Positions 12,959 through 23,895 of a stretch of 64,000 bases of DNA are shown piece by piece; position 1 is the first letter of the stretch, and each line of letters begins with the position of its first letter. Source of the stretch: Hypericum androsaemum (Eukaryota > Streptophyta > Magnoliopsida > Malpighiales > Hypericaceae); contig OZ023193.1 of assembly GCA_963995505.1 (NCBI GenBank), positions 5,416,521 to 5,480,520 on the forward strand, read 5' to 3'. The notes beneath the pieces are model-generated. The model ran no database searches. It saw nothing but the letters and a program-made list of their open reading frames with translations, and was not told the DNA's origin. Both the position numbers and the translations under genes were made by a program.

Positions 12959-13806
12959 GGATTCAGAGGGGACTACATAAAAACCATCCCCATGGTATGG
13001 ACTAAATATAGACCTTTAGATTTGATCAAATTCTTTTTTTATAGATCTCACAGCTAGAATCTGTTGAGGGTATTTTCGAGTTTTTACCCAAACATACTCA
13101 TTAGGGTTCCACCATTTTCCTATATAATCTCAAAAAAAAAATCATCTACCCAAATCGGCATCGATCTAAAATCATCTCCCCAATCCCGATCCCCCCCTCC
13201 CCGATCCTTCCCCTCCTCCCCCCCAGCTCCCATCCCCGATCCCCTCCTCCCCCCTGGCTCCCCGATCTCGATCCTTCCCCTCCTCCCCCCCCCCCCCCTC
13301 CCCGCCGCTCCCCCCGTCCCCCTCCCGCGTCCCCGCCCCCGCCAATACATTCAAATGGTATATATTCAAATACATTGGCATATATTGGTATCATCCTAGA
13401 ACGATGATACCAATATTCGAGAAGAATGAAACCAATACATTCAAATAGTATATATTTTCACTTATAATGAGATACCAATATCGGAGAAGATGAAAACCAA
13501 TATCACGGTGGAATGAAATCAATATCATAGTAGGATTAAACCAATAACATAGTAGAATAAAACCAATATCATAGTAGAATGAAACGAATAACATAGAAGA
13601 TGAAAACCAATATCATAGTATAATGAAACCAATATCATAGTAGAATGAAACCAATAGCATAGAAGATAGAAACCAATATCCGAAAAAATAAAAACCAATA
13701 TTCCCATACTTGTATTTATTGCTGATATTTTTTTATTTATTTTAATTATTATATTTTTAATATTGTCCATGTCCCTTTCAGTGGGAATTACCATGTCCCC
13801 ACTGAA
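12959..13806. mobile_element. Minisatellite-bearing TIR element, copy A (nested in hAT)
   Basis: The left end reads ggattcagaggggactac and the right end, reverse-complemented, caaattcagtggggacatg. This matches the ends of similar elements at 19296-20733, 20750-22535, 23896-24065 and 33155-33410. It holds an extremely C-rich stretch (13190-13345) and then a 22-bp minisatellite (13408-13705). I could not resolve a target duplication, so the exact ends and superfamily are uncertain. Confidence 0.55.
13408..13705. repeat. 22-bp minisatellite (aaccaatatcatagtagaatg type)
   Basis: Degenerate 22-bp units built on aaccaatatc, read on the plus strand. The same unit on the opposite strand (gatattggttt) forms the arrays at 19806-20425, 21411-21995 and 33233-33355. 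Open frames across it (13391-13594, 13525-13839, minus strand) are translations of the repeat, not genes. Confidence 0.8.
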
Positions 13807-13987
13807 TTTGAACCCTTTCAATTTCTTTCTCCCCGACACATTTCACATTTGTTCCCCCAAGTTCAACTTCACTTTCTCTCCCCCCGAACAAAAACAGAAG
13901 TGAGAAAAGAACCCTAATTTTTCCCCTTTTCGATTTCTCTCCCCGATGCCATCTTCCGAGCTCCGCGGCCAGCTCTTCGACCTTGTA

Positions 13988-13999
13988 TCTCTCTCTCTC

Positions 14000-14035
<36 letters not shown>
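13988..14035. repeat. (TC)n microsatellite
   Basis: A TC run, interrupted by cgctcgctcg at 14001-14010, in the leader region of the hAT transposase. Confidence 0.9.
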
Positions 14036-14037
<2 letters not shown>

Positions 14038-14487
14038 GACCTTGTGTGCGCCAACGCTAGCTGCCTTATGTGCGCCGACGCCAGCTACCGACGGCCAGCT
14101 CAACACGACGTCTCCGGCGTCCTCCGTTCGCTACTCCCTGAGGTATCTTTCTTTGTGCTAACCTCTCTTTCTATGTGTCTTCCTCTCTTTCTCCGGCTGC
14201 CTTGATAATTTGTTAAATAATTACAGTAGATGGAGATTAATTGTTTGGGATTTAGATTGTGCAAAAGGATCTGACTTTGATCGATTGCAGTAGATGTCGG
14301 AGCTGTAAATGTTTTAGAGATGTTTGAGAGTTGATGTTTGCTTGAAACAGAGTCGTCAAATTGGTTGAGAGTTGCTGTTTGGGTCGAATTTTATGTTCAA
14401 AAATTTTGAAGATTGGTAGGCTGCCATGGGATTTTGAGATTTGGTTTGTTGTTATTTTGATTGATTGTTTGTTGATAGGTGATAGTT

Positions 14488-15744
14488 ATGTCTAACTCGG
14501 GAGCTACTCGTCCTGAATCGGAAGCCAAAATTCCAACACAATCAAGTGCTGCTCCAAATGTGAGAGTTAAGAGGGATGCAGCATGAGAATGTGTAATTCT
14601 ACTCTAATTTGGGCCAGAAATCAATTCAATGTACCTTTTGTCAGAAAAGTATTGCTGGAGGAAGAATTTATCGGTTCAAGCAACACTTGATGGGAATAAA
14701 GGGAGACGTTGAGATATGCAAAAAAGTTCCAAGTGATGCACGAGAAAAACTTATAAGTATAAATTCTGAGAATTCCAAGAAGTTCAAAGAGAAGTCGGGA
14801 AGCTTTGAGAGTTTGGATAGTGAGGAAGTTACAATGTCATTGCCAACTCCTTCAAAGAAAAGAGGTATTGATGCGAGTTTTCAAAAGCTTTTTAAGCATG
14901 GCGTGCGTGACCATTCTCAACCAAGTATTAAAGTTGAATTGCAAAGTAAGGAAATATGTCATGACACTGATTTGGTTTGGGCAACATGGTTTTATGATGC
15001 TAGAATTTCATTAAATGCTTTAAATTTGCCTTATTTTCAAATAGCTATTAACAAGAGTATTGTAATGGGTCATGGATATACACATCCAGCATTTCATGCT
15101 ATGTGTGTTGGGTTGCTGAGAGATGCCAAAAAATCAGTTGAGTTGATTGTTGAGGAGTATATAAAAGGTTGGAAGGACACGGGATGCACTATTATGACGG
15201 ATGGTTGGACGGATGGTAGGCAAAAGTTATTGATCAACTTTTTGGTCTCTTGTCCTAAAGGGATTACATTTGTGAAGTCTGTTGATGCTTCGAATTTTAA
15301 CTCAGATGCTAAAACATTGTGCAACTTATTTTCTGAGATTGTTGAGTGGGCAGGTGTTGATAATGTTGTTCAGCTTGTGACTGACAATGGAGCTAACTAT
15401 AAGGCTGCTGGTAGATTGTTGAGTGAAAAGTATATGACCATCTTTTGGACTCGTTTGCTGCACATTGCATCAACTTGATTTTGAAGGACATTTGTGAAAT
15501 GACGATGATGAAATTGACAGCTAATGCGGCTTCTAAGATCACAGTCTTTGTGTACAATCACAAGTTGACTTTGAATTGGTTGAGGCACCGTCCAGGTTGG
15601 AATGAGATTGTTAGACCCGGTGCTACACGATTTGCCACAACTTTTATAGCACTTCAAAGTTTGCATGACCACAAGGCAGACTTGGAAGCTTTGGTCGTAT
15701 CTCAAGATTACACAAAATTTTTGAAGATGACGAAGGGTATATAA
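14488..15744 (+). pseudogene. Broken hAT transposase (BED zinc finger and DUF659)
   Basis: The likely start is the ATG at 14488 (MSNSGATRPESEAK...). The frame soon reaches a TGA at about 14585, where hAT proteins usually have Trp after RDAA, and then picks up indels. From 14609 to 15478 a long frame encodes a BED-type zinc finger (CTFC, then H) followed by a DUF659 region with TDGWTDGR and VTDNGANYKAAG, both hallmarks of plant hAT transposases. At about 15440 the reading shifts to a second frame (to 15744: FAAHCINLILKDI, then RPGATRFATTFIAL), again typical. The C-terminal hAT dimerisation domain is missing. With at least one stop, a frameshift and a truncation, it cannot make active transposase. 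Confidence 0.88.
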
Positions 15745-16264
15745 GTGAAGCAAATTTCATGTTTTTGATGTATTAATATTTGGTTTGGTGTTGATTATGA
15801 ATTTATGATTATGTTTTGACATGTATTTGATGATTTTTTAATGTATGTACGTGATTATAGGGACAAATATACATTGACTATAGTCTATATATATATTTCA
15901 AAAATAAAAAATTTAGTCCGATCAGTGGTTCAACCGGTCAGACTGGTTGATCCGAAGGTCAGCCCAAATTTTGGGTTGACCTCCATGTTGTTTTTTAGAA
16001 CCTTGGTTATAACTTATAAGTAAATTAATAATTTTTTCAAATATTGCAAAATTAATTTCTGAATTGACCGTCTAATAAATATAATACCATTAATACCAAT
16101 AAAAAAATCAATATTGAGAGAGAGGCACCAACACTGACTGAGAATAAATATAAGACCAAACGGGAAGAGAGCGGAGAGAGAGTTCGAGCTCTAGAACCCA
16201 AAACCTAAGTCACAGTACTGAAAGAAAGAGGGAACTCAATAAAAAAAGCAAACGAGGTGGAAGA

Positions 16265-17580
16265 GGGTTTTTTTTATCAATATGGTGATACAGTACTAAT
16301 TTATTACAAAAATAGTGTTACTATTGAAAATATTCTGAAAATGGTGTTCTTTTTCAAGATTGAAAAAAAATTTCGACCTAGGGACCCTAGGTCGAAATTT
16401 TTTAGGTCGAATTTTTTTTTCGACTTGGGACCAAAATCAAAAAAAATTTGACTTCCATGGTCGAAAGATTATTTTCAATCTGGGACCAAAATCAAAAAAA
16501 AAATCGATCTGAAATCAAAATTAAAAAAATTGACGAGGTCACTTTTTGCACACTCTCTCTCCTCCCTCCCCCTCTCTCTTCCTCCATTTTTTTCCCACCC
16601 TCACGCGCTCTCTCACTTCCCCTTCTCTCTCTCTCTTCTAGTTTTTATTTATTTATTATTCAATTCCATTTATCCTTATCTCTTAAATTCTCCAATTCTA
16701 AATCAATTCTTAATTTATTTTCAAAAAATATCAAATATTTATTTGTTCATGAAATTCATTTAAATAACTTATCTACTATAAATGATACTTGTTCTACTTG
16801 AACAACATTTCAACTTAAAAAGGTAAAATTTATGTGTAATATAAATAAATTATTTCATCTAACAATATTGACTATCACAAATCAAATATTTAAAATTGTA
16901 TTGCAAACGAGAAAGATTATTTTTACAAAATTATTATTTTATTGTCCAATTTAAAATGCCTATCTACAATATTGAATCCAAATTCATATCATTTTTTATA
17001 TATACAATTTAGAATCCAGACTCACTCGACCGAGTAATTTAGATTCGATCTAGGTAACATTTTAAAATATGGTAACATCATTTAAATAAATTTCATGAAT
17101 AAATATGTAATATTTTTTTAAATAAATCAAGAATTAATTAAAATTGTAGAATTTAAGAGAGACAGGGTAAATGGAATTGATTTTTTAATAAATACACAAA
17201 AAAAATAAACTAGAAGAGAGAGGGGAAAAATATTAGAAGAGAGAGGGGGGGAGTGAGGAGAGCGCGTGAGGGTGGGAAAAAAGGGGGAAGAGAGAGAGTG
17301 TGCCAAAAGTTACCCAGTCGATTTTTTTTTTGATTTTGGTCTTAGGTCAAAAAAAATTTTTGATTTTGGTCCCAAGTCGAAAATAATCTTTCGACCACGG
17401 AAGTCAAAAATTTTTTCGATTTTGGTCCCAGGTCGGAAAAATCGAAAAAATTTTTGCCCTAAGGTCCCCAGGTCAAAAAAATTTTTCAATCTTGAAAAGA
17501 GACCATTTTCGGAATATTTTCAATAGTAACACCATTTTGGTAATAAATTGGTATTGTAGTACCATATTGGTAAAAAACTC
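16265..17580. mobile_element. Near-palindromic foldback element (1316 bp) in the AIL gene leader
   Basis: The ends are gggttttttttatcaatatg at 16265 and, inverted, gagttttttaccaatatgg ending at 17580. They are flanked by the 8-bp duplication GTGGAAGA (16257-16264 and 17581-17588). Roughly the outer 500 bp of each side are inverted copies of each other, including a repeated phrase like tttggtcccaagtcg, leaving about 300 bp in the centre. It encodes nothing convincing; the 64-, 117- and 86-codon frames lie in the repeat arms. The right edge is 75 bp before the ATG of the AP2 gene, so the insertion is probably in its 5' UTR or core promoter. Mutator-like or hAT-derived; superfamily unresolved. 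Confidence 0.85.
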
Positions 17581-17655
17581 GTGGAAGACAAAGATTCACA
17601 CAAGCAAACAAACACGTATTCCTACACAATCCATCTAAAAGAAAGCGAAAAAGAC

Positions 17656-19214
17656 ATGATCAACTGGTTGGGGTTTTCCCCAAGTCCTCACCTGAGGATT
17701 GATGAAGGGTTTAATGTTAGAGACCAAGAAGAAGGAGACCACAGAGACGCAACTGCTTTTTCTTTCCCTTTCATGCCTTTACGCTCTGATGGCTCCCTTT
17801 GTGTTCATGAGACCGCCATGGACGGAGCTAAGGAAGGCCTAAAGCTTGAGGACTTCTTGGGTGGCTACTCGAGCTCGCCTCCTCAAGAGCCAACCATCAC
17901 CAACCCATCTTCGTTTCTAGTTCATGACTACCATTTCCATGCAAACCCTAATGCCCTGGTCCCTGGTGGCCACCACAATCACTACTACAACCCAAACCCT
18001 AGCACCCACCTTCCGTGCCACGTTCTTTCCGATGGCATGAGCTCGGGTTCGGAGTTCAAGTCGTGGTTGAGGCCATTGTCTTTGTCCAGTGGTATGCAAG
18101 TTGCTGATACTGGTGGCAATATTAAAAGGTCATCCTCATCTGGGAAATCTATGGGGAAGGAGCCTGTTCCTCGGAAATTTATCGACACTTTTGGACAAAG
18201 GACATCTCAGTATAGAGGTGTCACTAGGTATTGATAGATATTTTAATTATTTTCTGTTTGTTTTATATATTTTCGTTACATATTTGAAGTGAATATTTAT
18301 ATAACTAGCCAGCTTTCTGCTATTTTTTTATGAATCTATAATATCCATAATTGATATTTGTCGTATACTCGGGTCTTGTTGATACTTATTTATGTTGGTT
18401 GGTAACTAGACATAGATGGACGGGAAGATATGAGGCCCATTTGTGGGACAATAGTTGCAGGAAAGAAGGACAATCAAGGAAACGAAGGCAAGGTTAGTGA
18501 ATAATTGGAATTCCAAATTTTTCCTTAAATGCTATGTTCTTTTCTTCTTCAAATTTCAATGGTTCTTCCTTTCACACACAACGAGTATATACTAACAATT
18601 GTGTTTTTTTTACACTTTTTTGGGGACTACTACATCCGATTTGCCAACTCTTCTTGTCCAGTGTACCTTGGTAGGTGAAACTCTAATATCCGGATTTATT
18701 TTCCTGTATAAAAAAGTAGTATTAATTTTACATGTGTGTTTTTTCGAATAATTTTATGTTGATCCTTCAATATTAATCGGCAATATTTGGTCATTGATAA
18801 TTCAATAAAATTTAGACAATAGAAAATAAACTTGGTATGGCCCACCATATAATTGTCACACGGTAAAATTCCTAATCTTGATATAATAAGTCTTATTTCT
18901 TTACAAAAAAATTTGAAGTTCCTTCTTTTTTAATGTTGGATCATTAGGTGGTTATGATAAGGAAGAGAAGGCAGCAAGGGCATATGATTTAGCTGTTTTA
19001 AAATATTGGGGTCCAACAACTCACACCAATTTTCCTGTAAGTGTGCAAATTCTATACACTATATGTAAAATTAGTATCTAATTTTATCTAATTGAGCAAT
19101 AATTAGTGTCTAACTTCATGATTTTGGTAAATGGTGTTAGTTGAGCACTTATGATAAGGAGCTTGAAGAGATGAAGCACATGACAAGGCAAGGATTTGTT
19201 GCCAATTTAAGAAG
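17656..19214 (+). CDS. AINTEGUMENTA-like AP2 factor (AIL1-type), truncated after first AP2 repeat
   Basis: Five exons read cleanly: 17656-18227, 18410-18492, a 9-bp microexon 18662-18670 (encodes most of VYL), 18948-19036 and 19141-19214, giving 275 residues. The start [15 protein letters not shown], the [10 protein letters not shown] motif, an EFKSWL motif, the pre-AP2 segment [15 protein letters not shown] and the complete first AP2 repeat plus linker (to FVANLRR) place it in the ANT/AIL group, closest by recall to AIL1. These nuclear factors promote organ growth and need two AP2 repeats to bind DNA. A normal splice donor follows at 19215, but no exon with the second repeat is visible anywhere in the next 10 kb; instead minisatellite elements begin at 19296. 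I read it as a gene cut by rearrangement, or split by an intron expanded beyond what I can trace. The five exons themselves have no stop or frameshift. Confidence 0.85.
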
Positions 19215-19295
19215 GTACATTTCATTAATATATTTCAATTTGACAGTTTCTGAAAAATCCATTAATTATAGTCTATGAGAGGAAAGAGGAGAGGA

Positions 19296-20733
19296 CGGAT
19301 TGAGTGGGGACTAATAAAAAGTTGTCCATAGGTGGGGATTAGATTTAGAGCCCTTAGATTCGATTTAAAAAAAAATTTACATCCAATGGTCAATAACCAA
19401 TCAGGGACATTTTTGACATTTTAAACAAAAAACTAGGTTAAACTAACCATCTCTCTTCCTCTCCCACCCTCTCTTTCACTAATTAAAAAATCTCTCCTCT
19501 CCCCCCCCCCCCCCCCCCCCCAACCAAAGAAACCACCCACCTCCGGAGAAATCCAGGAAATGGATCCCATGGTGTTGGTGACGGATCTGCTGGCCGAGTC
19601 CCGTCCGCTGCTGCCCGACGTCACCCCGCCGTCGAGGAGAGAGAGAGCTCGGTGGAAGAAGAAGGAGTCGTCAAGGAGAGAGAGAGAGCCCATGAACCCG
19701 CGCCGTGCCTAGAGGAGACGTGCTCGCCGTCGCTCGTCCGTCGCCTGGAGTACCGCCGTCGCTTGCTGTCTGTGAAGAAGAAGAAGAAACGACGGAAGGA
19801 GAATACAGTAGTGATATTGGTTTTCTACGGTAGTGATAATGGTTTTCTACAGTAGTGATATTGGTTTTCTGCAGTAGTGATATTGGTTTTCTACAGTAGT
19901 GATATTGGTTTTCGCGACCTCTTTTATTTGGTTTGAGTCTGTAATGATATTAGTTTTAGTTTGTATGATATTGGTTTCAATCACTGATGATATTGGTTTG
20001 AGTATGTATTAATATTGGTTTTCAGATGTAATGATATTGGTTTGAGTACGTACTGATATTAGTTTTTGTTTATACTGATATTGGTTTTAATCGCTAATAA
20101 TATTGGCTTGAGTATGTATTGATATTGGTTTGAGTACATCTTGTTATTGATTTGATTACCTATTGATATTAATTTTAGTACGTATTGACATTGGTTTTAG
20201 TCTGTACTGATATTGGTTTTCAGATGTAATGATATTGGTTTGAGTACGTACTGATATTGGTTTGAGTACATACTGATATTGGTTTGAGTACGTACTGATA
20301 TTAGTTTGAACACGTACTGATATTGGTTTGAGCACGTACTGATATTGGTTTGAGCACGTACTGATATTGGTTTGAGCACGTACTGATATTGGTTTGAGTA
20401 CGTACTGATATTGGTTTTCTATTGTATTTTCGTTCTTTGGTTTTTTGAGTTTATTTAAAAAATAATAATCTGGTAGGTGGTAGAATTTTTGAATTTGACA
20501 ATAATTTAATGAGAGAGAAAGAATCCCTTCCTCTTTTAACGTGAGATTGGTTTATTTATTTTTTTTACCTTTTTAGTCTTTCCATAAAAAGTGTGCCAGC
20601 TAATTTTCCATCTCCCCTTTTGTTTTTATTAGCTTTCCAATTTTACCTTTAATTATTTTGTTAATACCTAAATTGCCACAATCTTTCTTTTAGTCCCCAA
20701 ATTTGGAAATTACCCTTGTCCCCATAGAATCTG
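19296..20733. mobile_element. Minisatellite-bearing TIR element, copy B
   Basis: The left end is ggattgagtggggactaata and the right end, inverted, is cagattctatggggacaagg, alike to copies A, C, D and E. It contains a run of about 22 C (19501-19522), a GC-rich coding-like patch (19540-19760) and the longest 22-bp array (19806-20425). It begins only 82 bp after the last recognisable AIL exon. No clear target duplication was found. Confidence 0.55.
19806..20425. repeat. 22-bp minisatellite (gatattggtttgagtacgtact type)
   Basis: About 28 units of 22 bp. The first units are of the form gatattggttttctacagtagt; later ones are gatattggtttgagtacgtact, which become nearly identical at 20230-20410. This is a sign of recent local homogenisation. 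Confidence 0.9.
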
Positions 20734-21410
20734 CCCCGCCCTGAGTTTTGGATTGAGTAGGGACTACTAAAAAGTTGTCCCTACGGAGGAGACTCATTCA
20801 GAACCCTTTGATCTATTTTTTTAATTAAAAATTTTGATCTGATGGTCAATATCACACGAAGGATATTTTTGACCATATATCCAAAAAAGTGCCAACTAAG
20901 ATTCCACCCACATTTATTCTGCCGCCCATATTAATTCCACATTAATTTTACTTTTTGACCATATATTCTCTTCCTCTTTTCCTCTCTTTCCTGGTCACTT
21001 TCTTTTCCTCTCTCTCTCTCTCTCATCCCATTTCCCTCGCCGGAGAAAAAGAAGAGACCGGGAGAAGAAGCTTCGCCGCCGGAGTGAAACTGCCGATCAC
21101 TCCGTTTATCCGTACATGTGTACGTTTATAACGCGCTCTCTCTCTCTCTCTCTCTCTCTCCGTTTCATTTTAGATTTTTTTGTCCTTTTAAATTCTTGTG
21201 AAGTTCACTAGTATAACTCATGGTCAAGAGCGGTTACGCGTTGGATCTAGCCTCGGCCCGGCGAAATGGGATGACCTGGCCGGCTAAACCGCACCAACAT
21301 TCTCGACACCACCACCGACGGCCTCTTCTACTACCTCTTCGGCTCCGTCTACGCCATGAACATCATGTTTACCACCATGATATTTTTGTATTTGTACAAT
21401 AGTATTTTTT

Positions 21411-21995
21411 TGTATTGGTATATTTGTATACTCATACTGATTTTCAGATGTAGTAATACTGGTTTTCAGATGTAGTAATACTGGTTTTCAGTTGTAGTGA
21501 CATTGGTTTTCATATTTAATGATACTGGTTTGCAAATGTAATGATATTGGTTTTCATATTTAATGATATTGGTTCGCACGTTTACTTATAGTGATTAGCA
21601 TGTTTACTGATATTAGTTTTTGGATATTGATTTTCGGATGTTGGGATATTGATTTTTGTATGTTGGGATATTGGTTTTCGTATGTTGGGACATTGGTTTT
21701 CGTATGTATTGATATTAGTTTTCCTATATATTAGTTTTCATATATTGGTTTTCGGATATTGATTTTCGTATATTGGTTTTCGGATGTTGGGATATTGGTT
21801 TTCGGATATTGGAATATTGGTTTTCGTATGTAGTGATATTGGTTTGCGTATATAGTGATATTGATTTTCGTATGTAGCGATATTAGTTTGCATGTGTAGC
21901 GATATTGGTTTTCGAATATTGGGATATTGGTTTTCGCATGTAGTGATATTGGTTTACATGTGTAGCGATAGTGTTTTCATATATAGTTATATTGG
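21411..21995. repeat. 22-bp minisatellite (gatattggttttcgtatgtagt type)
   Basis: Degenerate units mostly 20-22 bp long built on gatattggttttcg, older and more variable than the array in copy B. Flanked by copy C sequence. Confidence 0.85.
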
Positions 21996-22009
21996 TTTTT
22001 GTGTCGTTG

Positions 22010-22310
22010 TCCTCCGAATTTTAAAATATGCCGTCCGACCGGTCGGACCAGGATACAGGTGTAAATGCATAGCGGATTTTGACCAAAAAATAGTTACCTT
22101 GCGAACCGAACTAAATTTGGTTGGATAAAATGGTCAGACCAAAAATCTGACCAACCAGAGGTGGTTCACCCAGATTTTTAAATAAAAAATACATATGTGG
22201 TCCGATCCGGTCTAATATTCCTATTGGTTATATTCAAATTAAAAAATTTGGTCCGACCGATTAGACTTGTTGAGCCAGAGTACTGTCCAAAATTTATATT
22301 TTGAAGACCA
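22010..22310. mobile_element. Small hAT-like fragment or MITE
   Basis: The sequence aattttaaaatatgccgtcc and the repeated phrase gtccgaccg resemble the ends of the hAT element at 12721. The right side (ggtccgaccgattagactt, then aaaatttatattttgaagac) is roughly inverted to the left. No coding capacity and no clear duplication, so the edges are approximate. Confidence 0.45.
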
Positions 22311-22539
22311 TAAATTTTCTTAAGTGGATAATTTTGAATTTTGAAAGGAAGAGGAATGTGAAGAATCAACCAATAGTATGATTTTGGGTTTAGGAAAACT
22401 AATTAATTATTCCTCTCTTTTTTGCTTGTGCTAAATTCTAATATTACCACTGAATATAATTTTATTGTCCAAATTATCTTTTTACTCCCTTTAATCTATT
22501 TCAGTGGGGACAATCCATGTCCTCACCTAATCCGTGCCC

Positions 22540-23895
22540 ATCTCCCCTGCGCCTCTCTTTTCACCTCTTGGATTATATATATTTTAAATTTTAAATTTAG
22601 GAGTTGGTCATTGTGCTTCGTTCAAATTTTCAAACAAAAATTTTCCATTTTTGTAAATGATAAGAATACACACATCGAGAAACGAGTTAATATTCATTGT
22701 AATTTTCAATTTTGAGTTGGGTTTAATCATTTTCTGGATTCTGTTTTTTTTTCTATATTCAAATTTGATTCCAGTTGTTATATTTTTTTATCTATTTGAA
22801 TTTTTTATAATTACATCCGATTTTATCATTTGAAACATGACCAAACTGTAACCATGCATTTTGTTTATCTACTTTTTATTTTATTTTTTGTAAACATCTA
22901 CTGGCCCTTAAAAAAGAAACTTTATTATTAAGACTACGCCAGAACTTAAAGATCTATTTACCCTTCAAAAAAAGAATTGAGAGATAGATTTTGGGTCAGA
23001 ATAGAGATCCACATAAGCTAGCCAGAAAAAGCAACTTCAGGCTCAGACCTGTTTCATGTCAAAGAGAAAAGGCACTATAAAGTAAGCAAAAGTAACCAAT
23101 ATATAAAAACACAGATACTTCAATTCAGAGACATATACTTCAAAAAAATTCAGACACATTTCTCTGGTAAAAGCTATGCCTAATAATAGCTTGAGCGAGA
23201 CAGACACGAGCAGAATCCTAAATCATGCAATAAATCTTGAAATTCTTATTGGTTGAGAGTTCTAAACCCTAGTGATAGGCTATAGCATTCATGTGGTAGT
23301 AGTGTGGTTGATTTTTTTTTTGAGAAAAATAGTAGTGTGGTTGATGGATATGGACATTTTGCTTAAGTTTTCAAATTCAAAACAGCTACTATATCAAGTT
23401 AATTTTCCACCCCTATTTTTTAAAAATTTCCCATACTATGTTGTTGTTGATTAGTACAGTATTGGCAGAAAGATTAAAAAAAGAGAAAGCGAGTAAACTA
23501 ATGTCGAGAGTAAAATTATAGCAATCTCAATACCTTCTCTTAAAAAAATTTAACAAGACTGAAATTTGTACGAGTATAAACTCATCAACATACCATAACA
23601 CGCAGATCATAAAAATAACAACGAATCATGCAATCAATATGCACTAAAATCATGTTAAATTTTTCATATTCAACCAAATAACAATATGATAATCTAAAAT
23701 ACTCTACCTAAAATCTGTGCCACCAAAATATTGTTAAAATTTTCATACTCAGTAACAATATGATAATCTAAAATACTCTACCTAAAACCTGTGCCACCAA
23801 AATTGACATTTTGGTGAGAAAGCGAATCCATAATTGAGTTTCCATTTTCAGGTTTACGACAGTAACACTTAAAAGGGCATCTCGCAGCGGAGTTC
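22540..23895. other. AT-rich spacer
   Basis: No gene seen. A short direct repeat (acaatatgataatctaaaatactctacctaaa type) occurs near 23681 and 23755. Frames of 60-97 codons lack any domain. Confidence 0.5.

Larger units (their letters stand above)
12721..16005 (+). mobile_element. hAT transposon (3.3 kb), full length but inactive
   Basis: The ends are CAAGGTTTTAAAAA at 12721 and the matching inverted end (ttttttagaaccttg) finishing at 16005. They are flanked by a perfect 8-bp duplication, GTTATAAC, at 12713-12720 and 16006-16013, as expected for hAT. Sub-terminal regions carry repeated phrases such as gtccgaccg, which probably bound the transposase. A GC-rich leader (13814-14140), a possible 5' UTR intron (about 14141-14479) and a broken transposase frame (14488-15744) follow. 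A second element (12959-13806) appears nested in the left part. The intact duplication shows the insertion is not ancient, although the transposase is dead. Confidence 0.88.
20750..22535. mobile_element. Minisatellite-bearing TIR element, copy C
   Basis: The left end is ggattgagtagggactacta. The right end near 22535 is, inverted, ggattaggtgaggacatgg. It lies directly next to copy B. It holds CT microsatellites (about 21010 and 21135-21160), a GC-rich coding-like patch (21220-21390), a 22-bp array (21411-21995) and a small hAT-like insert (22010-22310). In one frame the patch reads NRTNILDTTTDGLFYYLF followed by GSVYAMNIMFTTM, which looks like protein, but I do not recognise it. Confidence 0.5.

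Noticed and set aside
13064..13399. Proline/glycine-rich frames on both strands
   Set aside because: Direct translation of the C-rich tract in repeat copy A.
16448..16801. 117-codon frame in front of the AIL gene
   Set aside because: Lies in an arm of the foldback element and is low complexity.
20197..20379. 60-codon frame of repeated ISVRTQTN-like units
   Set aside because: Translation of the 22-bp minisatellite, not a repeat protein.
13408..20425. CRISPR-like regularly spaced repeats
   Set aside because: The 22-bp units are contiguous without unique spacers and lie in plant DNA; this is a minisatellite.
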